In this document: positions 39,216-47,358 of the stretch, one piece after another
How positions within the stretch are numbered: the first letter of the stretch is position 1
How the letters are laid out: every line of letters begins with the position of its first letter
Source: Streptomyces sp. SID8374
GTDB lineage: Bacteria > Actinomycetota > Actinomycetes > Streptomycetales > Streptomycetaceae
Length of the DNA stretch: 64,000 nt
Assembly (NCBI RefSeq): GCF_009865135.1
Contig: NZ_WWGH01000001.1
Span: forward strand, 2,418,001 to 2,482,000
Reading direction: 5' to 3'
Program-made: the position numbers and the translations under genes
The notes under the pieces: model-generated
Seen by the model: the letters and a program-made list of their open reading frames with translations, nothing else
The model's database searches: none
Told to the model about the DNA's origin: nothing

Positions 39216-40283
39216 CTACTTCGTGGCGCGGGCCAGGCCGAGTGCGTACTCCGGCCACCAGGCGCCCGCCTTCGGGCCGCCCTTGCAGTCGCCGTCGGAC
39301 TCGCCGGGGCGCTTGATCCACAGGTAGGCGTCGACCTTCTCGTCGCCGGTCTCCGTGGTGGGGGGCTCGCCCAGCGCGCGGCCGGGCGGGTTGCACCAGG
39401 TCTCGGCCGGGTCGCCGCCCTCGTAGGGGCCGTTGCCGTTGCGGCTGGTGTCGATGACGAAGGGCTTGTCGCCCACCTTCGCCGAGAGCTTCCTGCCGAA
39501 CTCCGTACTGACGGCCGTGGTGCGGAAGTTGGAGACGTTGAGCGAGAAGCCGTCCGCCTTCTCGATGCCCGCCCGCCACAGCGGCTCGTGCAGGGTCTCG
39601 GGCGACTGCCAGCCCGCGTTGCCCGCGTCCACGTAGACCTTGGTGGCGGGCTGCTTCTTCAGCCGTTCGATCGCGCCCTTGAGCAGGTCGTACCGCTCGT
39701 CGTGGTGCTCCTGGGGCGTGCAGCCGTCGACCAGGTGGAGCAGGGCGTCCGGCTCCAGGATCACGGTCGCCTGCCGGTCGCCGATGCCCTTGGCGACGCC
39801 GTCCACCCAGGCCCGGTAGGCGCCCGCGTCGGCGGCGCCGCCCTTGGAGAACTGGCCGCAGTCGCGGTGCGGGATGTTGTAGAGGACCAGCAGCGCGTAC
39901 CGGTCGGCCTTCGCGGCCGCCTCGGTGACCCGCCGCGCCTCGCCCTCCGGGTCGTCGGGGCCGATCCACTCGCCGACCGGCTGCTCGGCGATCTTCCGGA
40001 TCAGGTCGGCCTTCTCCTGGTCGCCGTCCTTCTCGTACGCGGCGACCTGCCGGGCCGCGGTGCCGTCCGGGTTCACCCAGTACGGGTCCTTCTCCTTGGG
40101 CTGCTGGCCGACGACGGGAGCACCGCCCGAGCCGCCGTCACCGTCGCCGTCGCCGGAGCAGCCGGACAGGAGGAGCACGGCGCAGAGGGCCGCGGCGGTC
40201 CCGGTCGTCTTGAGGCCGGTGGTCCTCAGCCCCGCCGCCGTACGTCCGCGCGGCCGGGACCGGCCGGTGTAACTGCCGTACAT
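39216..40283 (-). CDS. cslZ: GH6 endoglucanase lipoprotein, CslZ
   Basis: 355 residues from the ATG at 40283, preceded by GGGGGAGTGG. The basic N-terminus and lipobox VLLLSGCSGD mark a lipoprotein, followed by a Gly/Asp linker. The GH6 barrel has YNIPHRDCGQFS, the catalytic-acid region VILEPDALLHL, VYVDAGNAGWQSP, SLNVSNFRTT, VIDTSRNGNGPYEG and DAYLWIKRPGESDGDC. GH6 enzymes hydrolyse beta-1,4-glucan with inversion. In Streptomyces CslZ works with CslA and GlxA, trimming the glucan or opening the wall at the tip. It is convergent with glxA. Confidence 0.93.
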   Translation of the reverse strand: MYGSYTGRSRPRGRTAAGLRTTGLKTTGTAAALCAVLLLSGCSGDGDGDGGSGGAPVVGQQPKEKDPYWVNPDGTAARQVAAYEKDGDQEKADLIRKIAEQPVGEWIGPDDPEGEARRVTEAAAKADRYALLVLYNIPHRDCGQFSKGGAADAGAYRAWVDGVAKGIGDRQATVILEPDALLHLVDGCTPQEHHDERYDLLKGAIERLKKQPATKVYVDAGNAGWQSPETLHEPLWRAGIEKADGFSLNVSNFRTTAVSTEFGRKLSAKVGDKPFVIDTSRNGNGPYEGGDPAETWCNPPGRALGEPPTTETGDEKVDAYLWIKRPGESDGDCKGGPKAGAWWPEYALGLARATK

Positions 40284-40559
40284 CCACTCCCCCTTGGGTG
40301 CACTGCCTGCACCGTTCTCACGGGTCGCACCACTGTGCTGCCGGTCCCGGCCATCCTGGCACAGCGGTCCGGGCCGTCCGGCGGCGGTGCCGACGCTCCC
40401 CACGGTCACACAGAGGCACCGGGTTCCGGACATCTTGTTCGAAACCGGCTCCCCCGGGGCACCCGTCCCCCTACAGTGGCGGCAGAGATCGACCCCGTAC
40501 CGCACGGTCCTCCCGTACCGCGCCGGGCAACTCCCGCGGCCCGGTGCACACGGTCGAGG
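40284..40559. other. Non-coding gap upstream of cslZ
   Basis: No gene recognised. It holds the cslZ promoter and ends at the strong terminator of the sortase operon. Confidence 0.5.
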
Positions 40560-40605
40560 CCGGCCCGGCCGGCGCGCCCCTCGCGGGGTGCGCCGGCCGG
40601 GCCGG
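40560..40605 (-). terminator. Very strong terminator of the sortase operon
   Basis: A 21-bp stem (CCGGCCCGGCCGGCGCGCCCC at 40560-40580 against 40585-40605, 20 of 21 paired plus one G-T) with loop TCGC, 8 bp after the sortase stop. Confidence 0.9.
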
Positions 40606-40612
40606 GTGTCCC

Positions 40613-41272
40613 TCACGCGCCCCGCGCCCCCGTGAGGTAGGCCGAGACGACCACGTTCGCCGTGTACGAGCGGGACTTCCGGTCGTACGTCCCGCCGCAG
40701 GTGATCAGCCGCAGCTCCGCCCGGCCGCCCACGCGGGGCCCGTACGCCTTCTTCGCGTCGAAGCGCTCCCGGGTGACGACCTGGACGTCGTCCACGGTGA
40801 ACTCGGCGACGCTGCCGTCCTCCCTGGTGACCTTCACCTTCTCGCCCGGCCGCACCGCGCTGAGCCCGTAGAAGACGGCGGGCCTGGTCTCGGTGTCGAC
40901 ATGGCCGACGAGCAGGGCCGCCCCCTCGGCGCCGGGCTCGGTGCCCTTGCCGTACCAGCCGGCCGTCTGCGGCAGGTCGTACGGCGGCGGGTCGATGGCC
41001 CCGTCCCTGTCGAGGCCGCGCCGGACGACCGGGGCGTCGATGCCGACGGACGGGACCTCCACGCTGCGGGGTGCGGCGCCCTCGACCGGTTCGTGCGCCG
41101 GGGGCAGCGGGGCCCCCAGCGGGCGGCCGACGGCGGCGACGTCCCCGGTGGTCGGGGCCGACATCCCCCCGGCCACATCATGTCCGTAGAGCCAGAGGCC
41201 GAGCAGGAGCACGGCCCAGGCCACTCCGGTGAGCAGTCGCCCGGTGCCTGCCGGGCGGTCCGGGGCGGACAT
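40613..41272 (-). CDS. Class F sortase
   Basis: 219 residues. One N-terminal membrane segment (LLTGVAWAVLLLGLWLYGHDVAGG), then a sortase beta-barrel: VEVPSVGIDAPVVRRGL, TAGWYGKGTEPGAEGAALLVGHVDT (catalytic His), and LITCGGTYDRKSRSY (catalytic Cys and Arg). The short size and TCGG motif fit actinobacterial class F sortases rather than class E. The start is one base after the stop of the secreted protein gene upstream, so they are coupled. Its natural substrate is unknown; the neighbouring secreted protein is a candidate partner although it lacks a clear LPxTG/LAxTG. Confidence 0.88.
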   Translation of the reverse strand: MSAPDRPAGTGRLLTGVAWAVLLLGLWLYGHDVAGGMSAPTTGDVAAVGRPLGAPLPPAHEPVEGAAPRSVEVPSVGIDAPVVRRGLDRDGAIDPPPYDLPQTAGWYGKGTEPGAEGAALLVGHVDTETRPAVFYGLSAVRPGEKVKVTREDGSVAEFTVDDVQVVTRERFDAKKAYGPRVGGRAELRLITCGGTYDRKSRSYTANVVVSAYLTGARGA

Positions 41273-41273
41273 G

Positions 41274-41840
41274 TCAGTCCGCGGCCGGGTCGCGGCGGCG
41301 GCGCGAGGTGCGCAGGGCCACGGCCACGGAGGCGACGGCGGCGAGGACGAGGCCGATCACCGCGTGCCGGGTGCCGGGGCCCTGGGAGTCGGCGGCCCGC
41401 TCGGCGAGGGTGGCGGTGCCTCCGCCGCCCGCCTTGACGGGGGCCACGGGCGAGGGGCGGGTGTGGTGGATGACGGTGAGGGTGCCGGTCGCCTTGCCCT
41501 GGCCGTCCTTGCACGTCACCCAGACGTCGTAGGAGCGGGGCTCGGCGTCGGAGCGGATGGTGGCCTCGGCGAAGAGGCCCTTCTCGTCGGCGGGGGTGAA
41601 GTGGGCTTCCGAGACGAAGGCGTCGGAGTTGCCCTTGGCCTGACGGCCCTTGCCGCAGACGTCGACCCAGAGTTCCACCTGCCCGCCCGGGGCGATCGTG
41701 GACGGGGTGACCGAGACGGTGCCGGTCCTCCGGTCGTCGTCACCGGCCCGGGCGGCCGGGGATGCCTGGGCGGCGGACCCGGGCAGGGCTATGAGCGCGG
41801 CCGCCGCTGCGGCACAGAACGTGATGGGCATGGAACGCAT
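41274..41840 (-). CDS. Secreted protein with C-terminal membrane anchor, sortase-linked
   Basis: 188 residues, ATG at 41840 with AGGAGG upstream. Signal peptide (MRSMPITFCAAAAAALIALPGSAAQA), a beta-rich extracytoplasmic domain with two cysteines (VELWVDVCGKG; YDVWVTCKDG), a flexible linker, then a hydrophobic segment (AVIGLVLAAVASVAVAL) and basic tail (RTSRRRRDP). This is the cell-wall-sorting layout, but the segment before the helix reads ADSQGPGTRHAV, with no LPxTG or LAxTG. So it may be a simple membrane protein or carry an unusual sorting motif. It is the first gene of the operon with the class F sortase. Confidence 0.78.
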   Translation of the reverse strand: MRSMPITFCAAAAAALIALPGSAAQASPAARAGDDDRRTGTVSVTPSTIAPGGQVELWVDVCGKGRQAKGNSDAFVSEAHFTPADEKGLFAEATIRSDAEPRSYDVWVTCKDGQGKATGTLTVIHHTRPSPVAPVKAGGGGTATLAERAADSQGPGTRHAVIGLVLAAVASVAVALRTSRRRRDPAAD

Positions 41841-41948
41841 CGTGAACCTCCTACGGGAAGGTTCGGCCCTGGGCCCCCGGCCCGCATCCGCAGTCCTCCA
41901 TTCGGGCGACTGCGGATACGGTCCGTGCAGGTCGGATGCGGTGCCGGG

Positions 41949-42755
41949 TCAGGGGCGGTCGGCCTGGTCCGGCAGGTCGATGAGGTCGACCAGGTCGGCG
42001 ATGGAGTCGACGACGTGGGACGGGCGGAACGGGTAGCGGTCGATGTCCGCGACGCCCGTCAGACCGGTGAGGACCAGGAACGTCTGCATCCCCGCCTCCA
42101 GGCCCGCCAGCACATCGGTGTCCATCCGGTCGCCGATCATGGCGCTGGTCTCGGAGTGGGCGCCGATGGCGTTCAGCCCGGTCCGCATCATCAGCGGGTT
42201 GGGCTTGCCCGCGAAGTACGGCTTCTTGCCGGTGGCCTTGGTGATCAGGGCGGCGACCGCACCGGTGGCGGGCAGCGGGCCCTCGGCGGACGGCCCGGTC
42301 TCGTCCGGGTTGGTGCAGATGAAGCGGGCGCCCGCGTTGATCAGCCGGATCGCCTTGGTGAGCGCCTCGAAGCTGTACGTACGGGTCTCGCCGAGCACGA
42401 CGTAGTCCGGGGCGTGGTCGGTCAGCACGTACCCGATGTCGTGCAGCGCGGTGGTGAGCCCCGCCTCGCCGATGACGTACGCCGTGCCGCCGGGGCGCTG
42501 GTCGTCCAGGAACTGGGCGGTGGCCAGGGCGGAGGTCCAGATGTTCTTCACGGGCACGTCCAGGCCCATGCGGCTGAGCCGGGCGTGCAGGTCGCGCGCG
42601 GTGTAGATGGAGTTGTTGGTGAGGACGAGGAAGGGGAGCCCGGAATCCCGCAGCCGCTTGATGAAGGCGTCGGCGCCGGGGATCGGGGTGCCCTCGTGGA
42701 TGAGGACGCCGTCCATGTCGGTGAGCCAGGAAGTGATCGGCTTGCGGTCTGCCAT
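41949..42755 (-). CDS. HAD-IIA (NagD-like) sugar or nucleotide phosphatase
   Basis: 268 residues from the ATG at 42755 (CAGGAG upstream); the larger frame to 43151 runs opposite the phosphodiesterase gene. HAD motifs: nucleophile Asp in WLTDMDGVLIHEG, Thr in LVLTNNS, Lys in YFAGKPNPLMM and the Mg-binding Asp in AMIGDRMDTDVLAGLEAGM. A C2-type cap domain lies between. NagD/AraL-like enzymes dephosphorylate nucleotides or sugar phosphates and serve housekeeping repair. It is followed at its 5' side by a strong hairpin that ends the phosphodiesterase transcript. Confidence 0.9.
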   Translation of the reverse strand: MADRKPITSWLTDMDGVLIHEGTPIPGADAFIKRLRDSGLPFLVLTNNSIYTARDLHARLSRMGLDVPVKNIWTSALATAQFLDDQRPGGTAYVIGEAGLTTALHDIGYVLTDHAPDYVVLGETRTYSFEALTKAIRLINAGARFICTNPDETGPSAEGPLPATGAVAALITKATGKKPYFAGKPNPLMMRTGLNAIGAHSETSAMIGDRMDTDVLAGLEAGMQTFLVLTGLTGVADIDRYPFRPSHVVDSIADLVDLIDLPDQADRP

Positions 42756-42786
42756 GTGCGGGGACTCCTGCCGTACGTACTGCACG

Positions 42787-42824
42787 CTGGGGGTGCCCGG
42801 ACCACGCCGTCCCGGCACCCCCAG
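42787..42824 (-). terminator. Terminator of the phosphodiesterase gene
   Basis: CTGGGGGTGCC and GGCACCCCCAG form a perfect 11-bp stem, 6 bp downstream of the stop at 42830. It also lies in the leader of the HAD gene. Confidence 0.85.
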
Positions 42825-42829
42825 CATAA

Positions 42830-44374
42830 TTAGCCTGCGGTGATCTTTACCCCGTCGATCACCCAGTACCAGTTGTTGGCGCCGGTGTAGTGGAACCGGA
42901 AGCTCACGCTGGTCGCCCCGGCCGGGACGCTCAGCTTCAGCGACTGCGGCTGGGAGATCACGTCGGAGGTGTAGCTCTTGACGGCGGTCGGGGTGCCGCC
43001 GTTCCAGGAGGCGAGGACGCGGGCGCTCTGGCTGCCCTCCTGCCGGTAGAGGGTGGTGAAGTCCAGCGTCACGGTGGACTTGCCGCCGACCGCGTACGCC
43101 GGGGTGACGAGCGTGGAGTCGAACGGGCCGGAGGACGCCTTGTCGTCCCACTCGTCGGAGTCGGCCACCGCGAAGATCCCGCGCGAGCGGACGTTCAGCT
43201 CACGGGACTGGTCGCGCTGGGTGCGGCTCCAGAACTCGTCGGTCGCGAAGGACCAGCCGCGCCACTCGGCCACTCCCCCGGTGCCCATCGCCGCGTTGAT
43301 CACCGACCAGCCGCTGGGCGCGGTGTGGGTCCAGCCGAGGACCCCGGCCGGGATGCCGGTCTCGTCGACGCGGCCCGCGAGCGCCGGGTACAGCGCCTCG
43401 AAGGGGTCGGTGGAGCGCTCCTGGATCGGCTTGCCGTCCAGGCCCCAGGCGGGGTCCGGGACGATGCCGAGCTGCTTGAAGACGGTGGCGGCGACATCGA
43501 CGAGGCGGGTGTCGCCGGGCGTGGCACCGGCGGCGATGCCGGGTCCCTGGGCGAGGACGAAGGTGCGGCGCTCCTCGATGGTGCTGCCGCCGTGGCCGCC
43601 GGCGTTGGTGTGGCCGTGGTCGGTGGCGACGATGACCGTCCACCGCTCGGAGACGTACGACGGGCGGGCCTTGATCGCGGCGAGGAGGCGGCCGAGGTAG
43701 CCGTCCACGGTGTCGATCGCCTGGCGGTACTGGGCGCTGGCCGCGCCGAGGTTGTGGCCGACGATGTCGACCTGCCCGAAGTAGACGAAGAGGACGTCCG
43801 GGTTCTGGTTGCGCAGGATCGACTCGGAGTCGGCGGCGATGGTGGCGTCGTGGCCGGTGTAGCCGTCGCGGTCGCCGTCCAGGACGAGCTTGGCGTCGGC
43901 GCCCGCGGTGACCGTGCCCTGGGTGTCCAGCGGCTTCCAGTCGACGGCGGCGTACGTGGAGAGCTGGGGCCGCACCTGGGCGAGGCGGGCGAGGAAGCCG
44001 GGGTACTGCCCGTAGTTCTTCCCGGCGAAGGAGTTCTCCTTCACGCCGTGCTTGTCGGGCCAGACGCCGGTGGAGATGGTCGACCAGCCGGGGCCGGAGG
44101 AGGTGGCGGCCATCGGGTTGGCGTACAGCAGGGAGGTGCCGTACGTGCCGTTCGCCATCATGCCTTTGAGGTGCGGGGCACCGGCGGCGGCGATGACGTC
44201 GTGGCGCAGCCCGTCGATGCCGACGACGAGGACCTTGTCCTGGCTGGTGCCGTTCGGGAGCGTGGGCGGGGCGGCGTGGGCGGTGTGGGCGGTGGCGAGG
44301 GAGCCGACGGCCGCGGCGGACGCGGCAGCGGCGGTGGTGGCGAGCACGGAGCGCCGGGAGACGGGTCGGGACAC
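42830..44374 (-). CDS. Tat-exported alkaline-phosphatase-superfamily phosphodiesterase
   Basis: 514 residues. Tat signal (SRRSVLATTAAAASAAAVGS) ending near TAHAA. The nucleotide pyrophosphatase/phosphodiesterase-like fold has metal ligands in VVGIDGLRHD, the nucleophile region GPGWSTISTGVWPDKHG (Thr/Ser), FVYFGQVDIVGHNLG and VIVATDHGHTNAGGHGG. The C-terminal ~130 residues form an extra beta-sandwich (VTLDFTTLYRQEG; VSFRFHYTGANNWYWVIDGVKI), perhaps a carbohydrate- or lipid-binding module. It should release phosphate or phosphonate monomers from larger esters outside the cell. It lies downstream of the aminophosphonate importer genes, and its promoter region carries the same 17-bp motif as the operon promoter, so joint regulation is likely. 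Confidence 0.85.
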   Translation of the reverse strand: MSRPVSRRSVLATTAAAASAAAVGSLATAHTAHAAPPTLPNGTSQDKVLVVGIDGLRHDVIAAAGAPHLKGMMANGTYGTSLLYANPMAATSSGPGWSTISTGVWPDKHGVKENSFAGKNYGQYPGFLARLAQVRPQLSTYAAVDWKPLDTQGTVTAGADAKLVLDGDRDGYTGHDATIAADSESILRNQNPDVLFVYFGQVDIVGHNLGAASAQYRQAIDTVDGYLGRLLAAIKARPSYVSERWTVIVATDHGHTNAGGHGGSTIEERRTFVLAQGPGIAAGATPGDTRLVDVAATVFKQLGIVPDPAWGLDGKPIQERSTDPFEALYPALAGRVDETGIPAGVLGWTHTAPSGWSVINAAMGTGGVAEWRGWSFATDEFWSRTQRDQSRELNVRSRGIFAVADSDEWDDKASSGPFDSTLVTPAYAVGGKSTVTLDFTTLYRQEGSQSARVLASWNGGTPTAVKSYTSDVISQPQSLKLSVPAGATSVSFRFHYTGANNWYWVIDGVKITAG

Positions 44375-44442
44375 GTGATCCTCCAGAGGGGGACGGTGGC
44401 ACGGGGTGGATGGCGGGGCGAGCTGCGTCGTGAACTGCCTTC

Positions 44443-44459
44443 TGGACCAGACCCGTTAC
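44443..44459 (-). promoter_or_regulatory. Putative GntR (PhnF-like) operator, copy 1
   Basis: TGGACCAGACCCGTTAC on the plus strand, 69 bp before the phosphodiesterase start. It differs at one position from 50439-50455. The core resembles the PhnF/HutC-type operator TGGTNTAGACCA. Confidence 0.65.
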
Positions 44460-44542
44460 TTTTGCGAGACAAGCGGGCCGGGTCCAGAGCTTCGCGGTGC
44501 GGGATGGACCTTCGCAGCCGACCGTGGCCGAAAGGTGGCCGG

Positions 44543-45607
44543 TCAGCTTCCGGTGGCCGACTTCCAGGCGTCGATGTACGTGTCCAGGTTGGTGCCGATG
44601 TCCGACCAGTCCGGCTCGAAGATCTCGACGCCCTCCAACAGCCCTTTGAGTTCCTTGGCGTTGGCGTCGGTGGCCTCGATGTCCTGACGGGCGGCGAACC
44701 CGCCGCCGACCGCGCTGACGTCCTGCTGGGCCCGCTCGGAGAGGAGGAAGTCCAGCAGCTTCTTGCCGTTCTCGCTGTGCGGGGCCTTGGCCAGCAGCCC
44801 GGCCGCGTACGGGAGGGCGAAGCTGGTGGGCTTCCCGTCGCCCTTCGCCGGGAACCAGATGCCGAGGTTGGGCATGTCCTTGGACTGGGCGTAGTTCATC
44901 TGGACGTCCCCGTTGGCGACGAGGAGTTCACCCTTGTCGACCTTGGGGGCGAGCTTGCCGGTGGAGGCGGACGGGCCGACGTTGTTGGTCTGGAGCCGCT
45001 TGAGGTACTCCATCGCCGGCTCCTTGCCGCCGAAGTCGTGCATCGCCTTGATGAGGACGGCGGTACCGTCACCCGCGACGCCGGGCGTCGAATACTGCAC
45101 CTTCTCCTTGTACGAGGCGTCCAGCAGCTCCTCCCAGGTGCGGGGCGGGGTCTTCAGCCGCTGCTTGTTGTAGATGAAGCCGAAGTAGTTGTTGACGACG
45201 GAGGTCCACTTGCCGTCGGACGCCTTGTCCGCCGCGTCGACCTGGTCGGCGCCCTTCGGCTCGTACGCCGCCAGCAGCCCCTTGGCGTCGGCCTGCTGGA
45301 TGAAGGGCGGCAGGGTGACGAGCACATCGGCCTGGGTGTTGGACTTCTCGCGGACGGTGCGCTGCACCATCTCGCCGGAGCCGCCCTCCACGTACTTCAC
45401 CTTGATGCCGGTCTCCTTCTCGAACTCCTTGAAGACCTTGTCGTACCAGCCGTCGCCGTTCTCGCCCTTGAGGCCGTCGGCGCTGTAGACGGTGACGACC
45501 TTCTCGTCGGAGGCGGCGGAGGTGCCGCCGCAGGCGGTGAGCGTGAAAGCGGCGAGGGAGAGGGCGCCGAGGACGGCGAGGGACCGGTCGAGGGCATGGG
45601 TGCGCAT
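44543..45607 (-). CDS. 2-Aminoethylphosphonate ABC transporter substrate-binding lipoprotein
   Basis: 354 residues. Lipobox FTLTACGG (Cys about 26). Family-1 iron/AEP-type binding protein: VVTVYSADGLKGENGDGWYDKVFKEF, TGIKVKYVEGGSGEMVQRT, DVLVTLPPFIQQAD, YFGFIYNKQRLKTPPRTWEELLD, GGFAARQDIEATDANAKELKG. This is the pattern of AEP-binding proteins of phosphonate importers, which resemble ferric-iron binders, so an iron role is the main alternative. Context (PhnX-like hydrolase, phosphonate-type FAD enzyme, UTRA GntR) favours aminophosphonate. Confidence 0.83.
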   Translation of the reverse strand: MRTHALDRSLAVLGALSLAAFTLTACGGTSAASDEKVVTVYSADGLKGENGDGWYDKVFKEFEKETGIKVKYVEGGSGEMVQRTVREKSNTQADVLVTLPPFIQQADAKGLLAAYEPKGADQVDAADKASDGKWTSVVNNYFGFIYNKQRLKTPPRTWEELLDASYKEKVQYSTPGVAGDGTAVLIKAMHDFGGKEPAMEYLKRLQTNNVGPSASTGKLAPKVDKGELLVANGDVQMNYAQSKDMPNLGIWFPAKGDGKPTSFALPYAAGLLAKAPHSENGKKLLDFLLSERAQQDVSAVGGGFAARQDIEATDANAKELKGLLEGVEIFEPDWSDIGTNLDTYIDAWKSATGS

Positions 45608-45653
45608 GGGATGTCTTCTCCTGGAGCGGTGGTTACGGGGGTGGGCGCGGGGT

Positions 45654-46451
45654 TCAGCGGTAGGAGGCGCGGGTCCGGATGCGGGAGACGGCCGTCAGGA
45701 CGAGGAGCGTCGTCCCCATCAGGACCACGGCGAGGGCGGCGCCGGTGAAGAGCGAGCCACGGTCGGTGGCGGCGAAGATCTGCACCGGGAGCGGCGTCCA
45801 GTCCGGCGGGTAGAGCATCATCGTGGCGCTCAACTCCCCCATGGACAGGGCGAAGCAGAGCCCGGCCGCCGCCGTGAGCGAGGGCAGCAGGAGCGGCAGC
45901 CTGACCCGCCACAGGACGCGGGCGGGGCTCGCGCCGAGGCTGGCCGCGGCCTGCTCGTACATCGGGTCCAGGCGCCGGGCGGCGGCCGAGACGGACTGGT
46001 AGGCGAAGGCGGTGACCAGCACCGTGTGGGCGATGATCACGATCCAGCGGGTGCCGTTGAGGAGCACCGGCGGCCGGCTGAAGGCGACGAGGACGGCGAG
46101 GCCGACGACCACGGACGGCACGGCGACCGGCAGCATGAACAGCGCGTCCAGGAACCGCTTCCCGCGCCGCCCCAGGGAGCTGGCGGCGAGCGCCGCCCAG
46201 CCGCCGAGGACCAGGGCGAGCACGCTGGCGCAGAGAGCGGTCACCAGGCTGGTGGTCAGCGCCTGGAGGGAGTCGCCGCTGGTCGCGGCGGCGTAGCGGG
46301 TGGTGGTGGGGCCGGAGGGGAGGGCGCCGGACCAGTTGGTGGAGAACGAGGCGGCGAGGATGACGAGGAGGGGCAGGGCGAAGAGGGGGACGAAGAGGAG
46401 GGCGAAGGCGGACCAGGTGGCCCACTTGCCCGTACGGCTATGCACCAGCAC
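45654..46451 (-). CDS. Aminophosphonate ABC transporter permease 2
   Basis: 265 residues, six predicted helices (WSAFALLFVPLFALPLLVILAAS; PVAVPSVVVGLAVLVAF; WIVIIAHTVLVTAFAYQ). EAA loop EQAAASLGASPARVLWRVRLPLL. Overlaps permease 1 by 14 bp. Pairs with permease 1 in the membrane. Confidence 0.87.
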   Translation of the reverse strand: MLVHSRTGKWATWSAFALLFVPLFALPLLVILAASFSTNWSGALPSGPTTTRYAAATSGDSLQALTTSLVTALCASVLALVLGGWAALAASSLGRRGKRFLDALFMLPVAVPSVVVGLAVLVAFSRPPVLLNGTRWIVIIAHTVLVTAFAYQSVSAAARRLDPMYEQAAASLGASPARVLWRVRLPLLLPSLTAAAGLCFALSMGELSATMMLYPPDWTPLPVQIFAATDRGSLFTGAALAVVLMGTTLLVLTAVSRIRTRASYR

Positions 46452-47358
46452 GACGGCTCACCACCCGGTACAGGCTGTAAAGGCCCACGGAGAGAACGAT
46501 GTTGACGACGGCGACGACACAGGCGGCCGGGTAGTCCGACTCCAGGATCGCTTTGCTGTAGACGAGCGTCGGCAGCGTCGTGACCCCTTTCGCCCCGGTG
46601 AACAGGACGATCCCGAACTCGTTGAGGCAGAGCACGAGGACGAGGCTGCCGCCCGCCGCGAGCGCGGGGAGCGCCTCGGGCAGGATCACCTGGCGCACGA
46701 TCCGCAGCGGCCCGGCGCCGAGCGAGGAGGCCACCTCCAGCTGGGCGGTGTCGAGTTGGGAGAACGCGGCGAGGAGCGGGCGCATCACGAAGGGCGTGAA
46801 GTACGTGATCTCCGCGAGCAGGACGCCCCAGGGGGTGGTCAGGAAGTGGAACGGCCCCTCGGCCGCTCCGGTGACGCCGGTCCAGGCGCCGTTGGCCATC
46901 CCGACCGACCCGTAGATGAAGAGCAGGGCGAGCGTGATGAGGAAGGACGGGAAGGAGAGGAAGACGTCGATGAACCGGGCGACGGCCTTGCCCCCGGGGA
47001 ACGGGACGAAGGCGATGACCAGGGCGAGGACGAAGCCGAGGACCAGGCAGCCGACGGTGGCGCCGACCGCGAGCCAGACGGTGGTGGTGAGCGCCTCGCG
47101 GAAGGCGGCGGAGGCGAAGACCTCGGTGTAGGGGGCGAGGGAGGCGCCGCCTTCTTCCAGGGACTCGGGGGTGAAGGACTGCCGGACGACGAGGGCCAGC
47201 GGGTAGAGGAAGCCGAGCGCGAGGACGAGGACGGGCGGGAGGGCCCAGACCCAGGCGGGTGTCTTCTTGAGGCGGGTGGATACCGCGCCGGGGGCGGGCT
47301 GGCCTGCGGGTTTCCGGCGGTCGGCGGCGGTGGTGCTGGGGGCGGTGGTGCTAGCCAC
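46438..47358 (-). CDS. Aminophosphonate ABC transporter permease 1
   Basis: 306 residues with a ~30-residue polar leader and six helices. EAA loop EVASSLGAGPLRIVRQVILPEA. The length and FLSFPSFLITLALLFIYG segment fit the AEP/iron permease class. Overlaps the ATPase gene by 8 bp. Confidence 0.87.
   Translation of the reverse strand: MASTTAPSTTAADRRKPAGQPAPGAVSTRLKKTPAWVWALPPVLVLALGFLYPLALVVRQSFTPESLEEGGASLAPYTEVFASAAFREALTTTVWLAVGATVGCLVLGFVLALVIAFVPFPGGKAVARFIDVFLSFPSFLITLALLFIYGSVGMANGAWTGVTGAAEGPFHFLTTPWGVLLAEITYFTPFVMRPLLAAFSQLDTAQLEVASSLGAGPLRIVRQVILPEALPALAAGGSLVLVLCLNEFGIVLFTGAKGVTTLPTLVYSKAILESDYPAACVVAVVNIVLSVGLYSLYRVVSRRAGA

Noticed and set aside
36778..39969. Long minus-strand open frame opposite cslA and glxA
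   Set aside because: Antisense shadow of two well-supported genes; no domain character.
42890..45748. Long plus-strand open frame opposite the phosphodiesterase and binding protein
   Set aside because: Antisense shadow; Val/Gly/Asp-rich noise typical of GC-rich complement frames.
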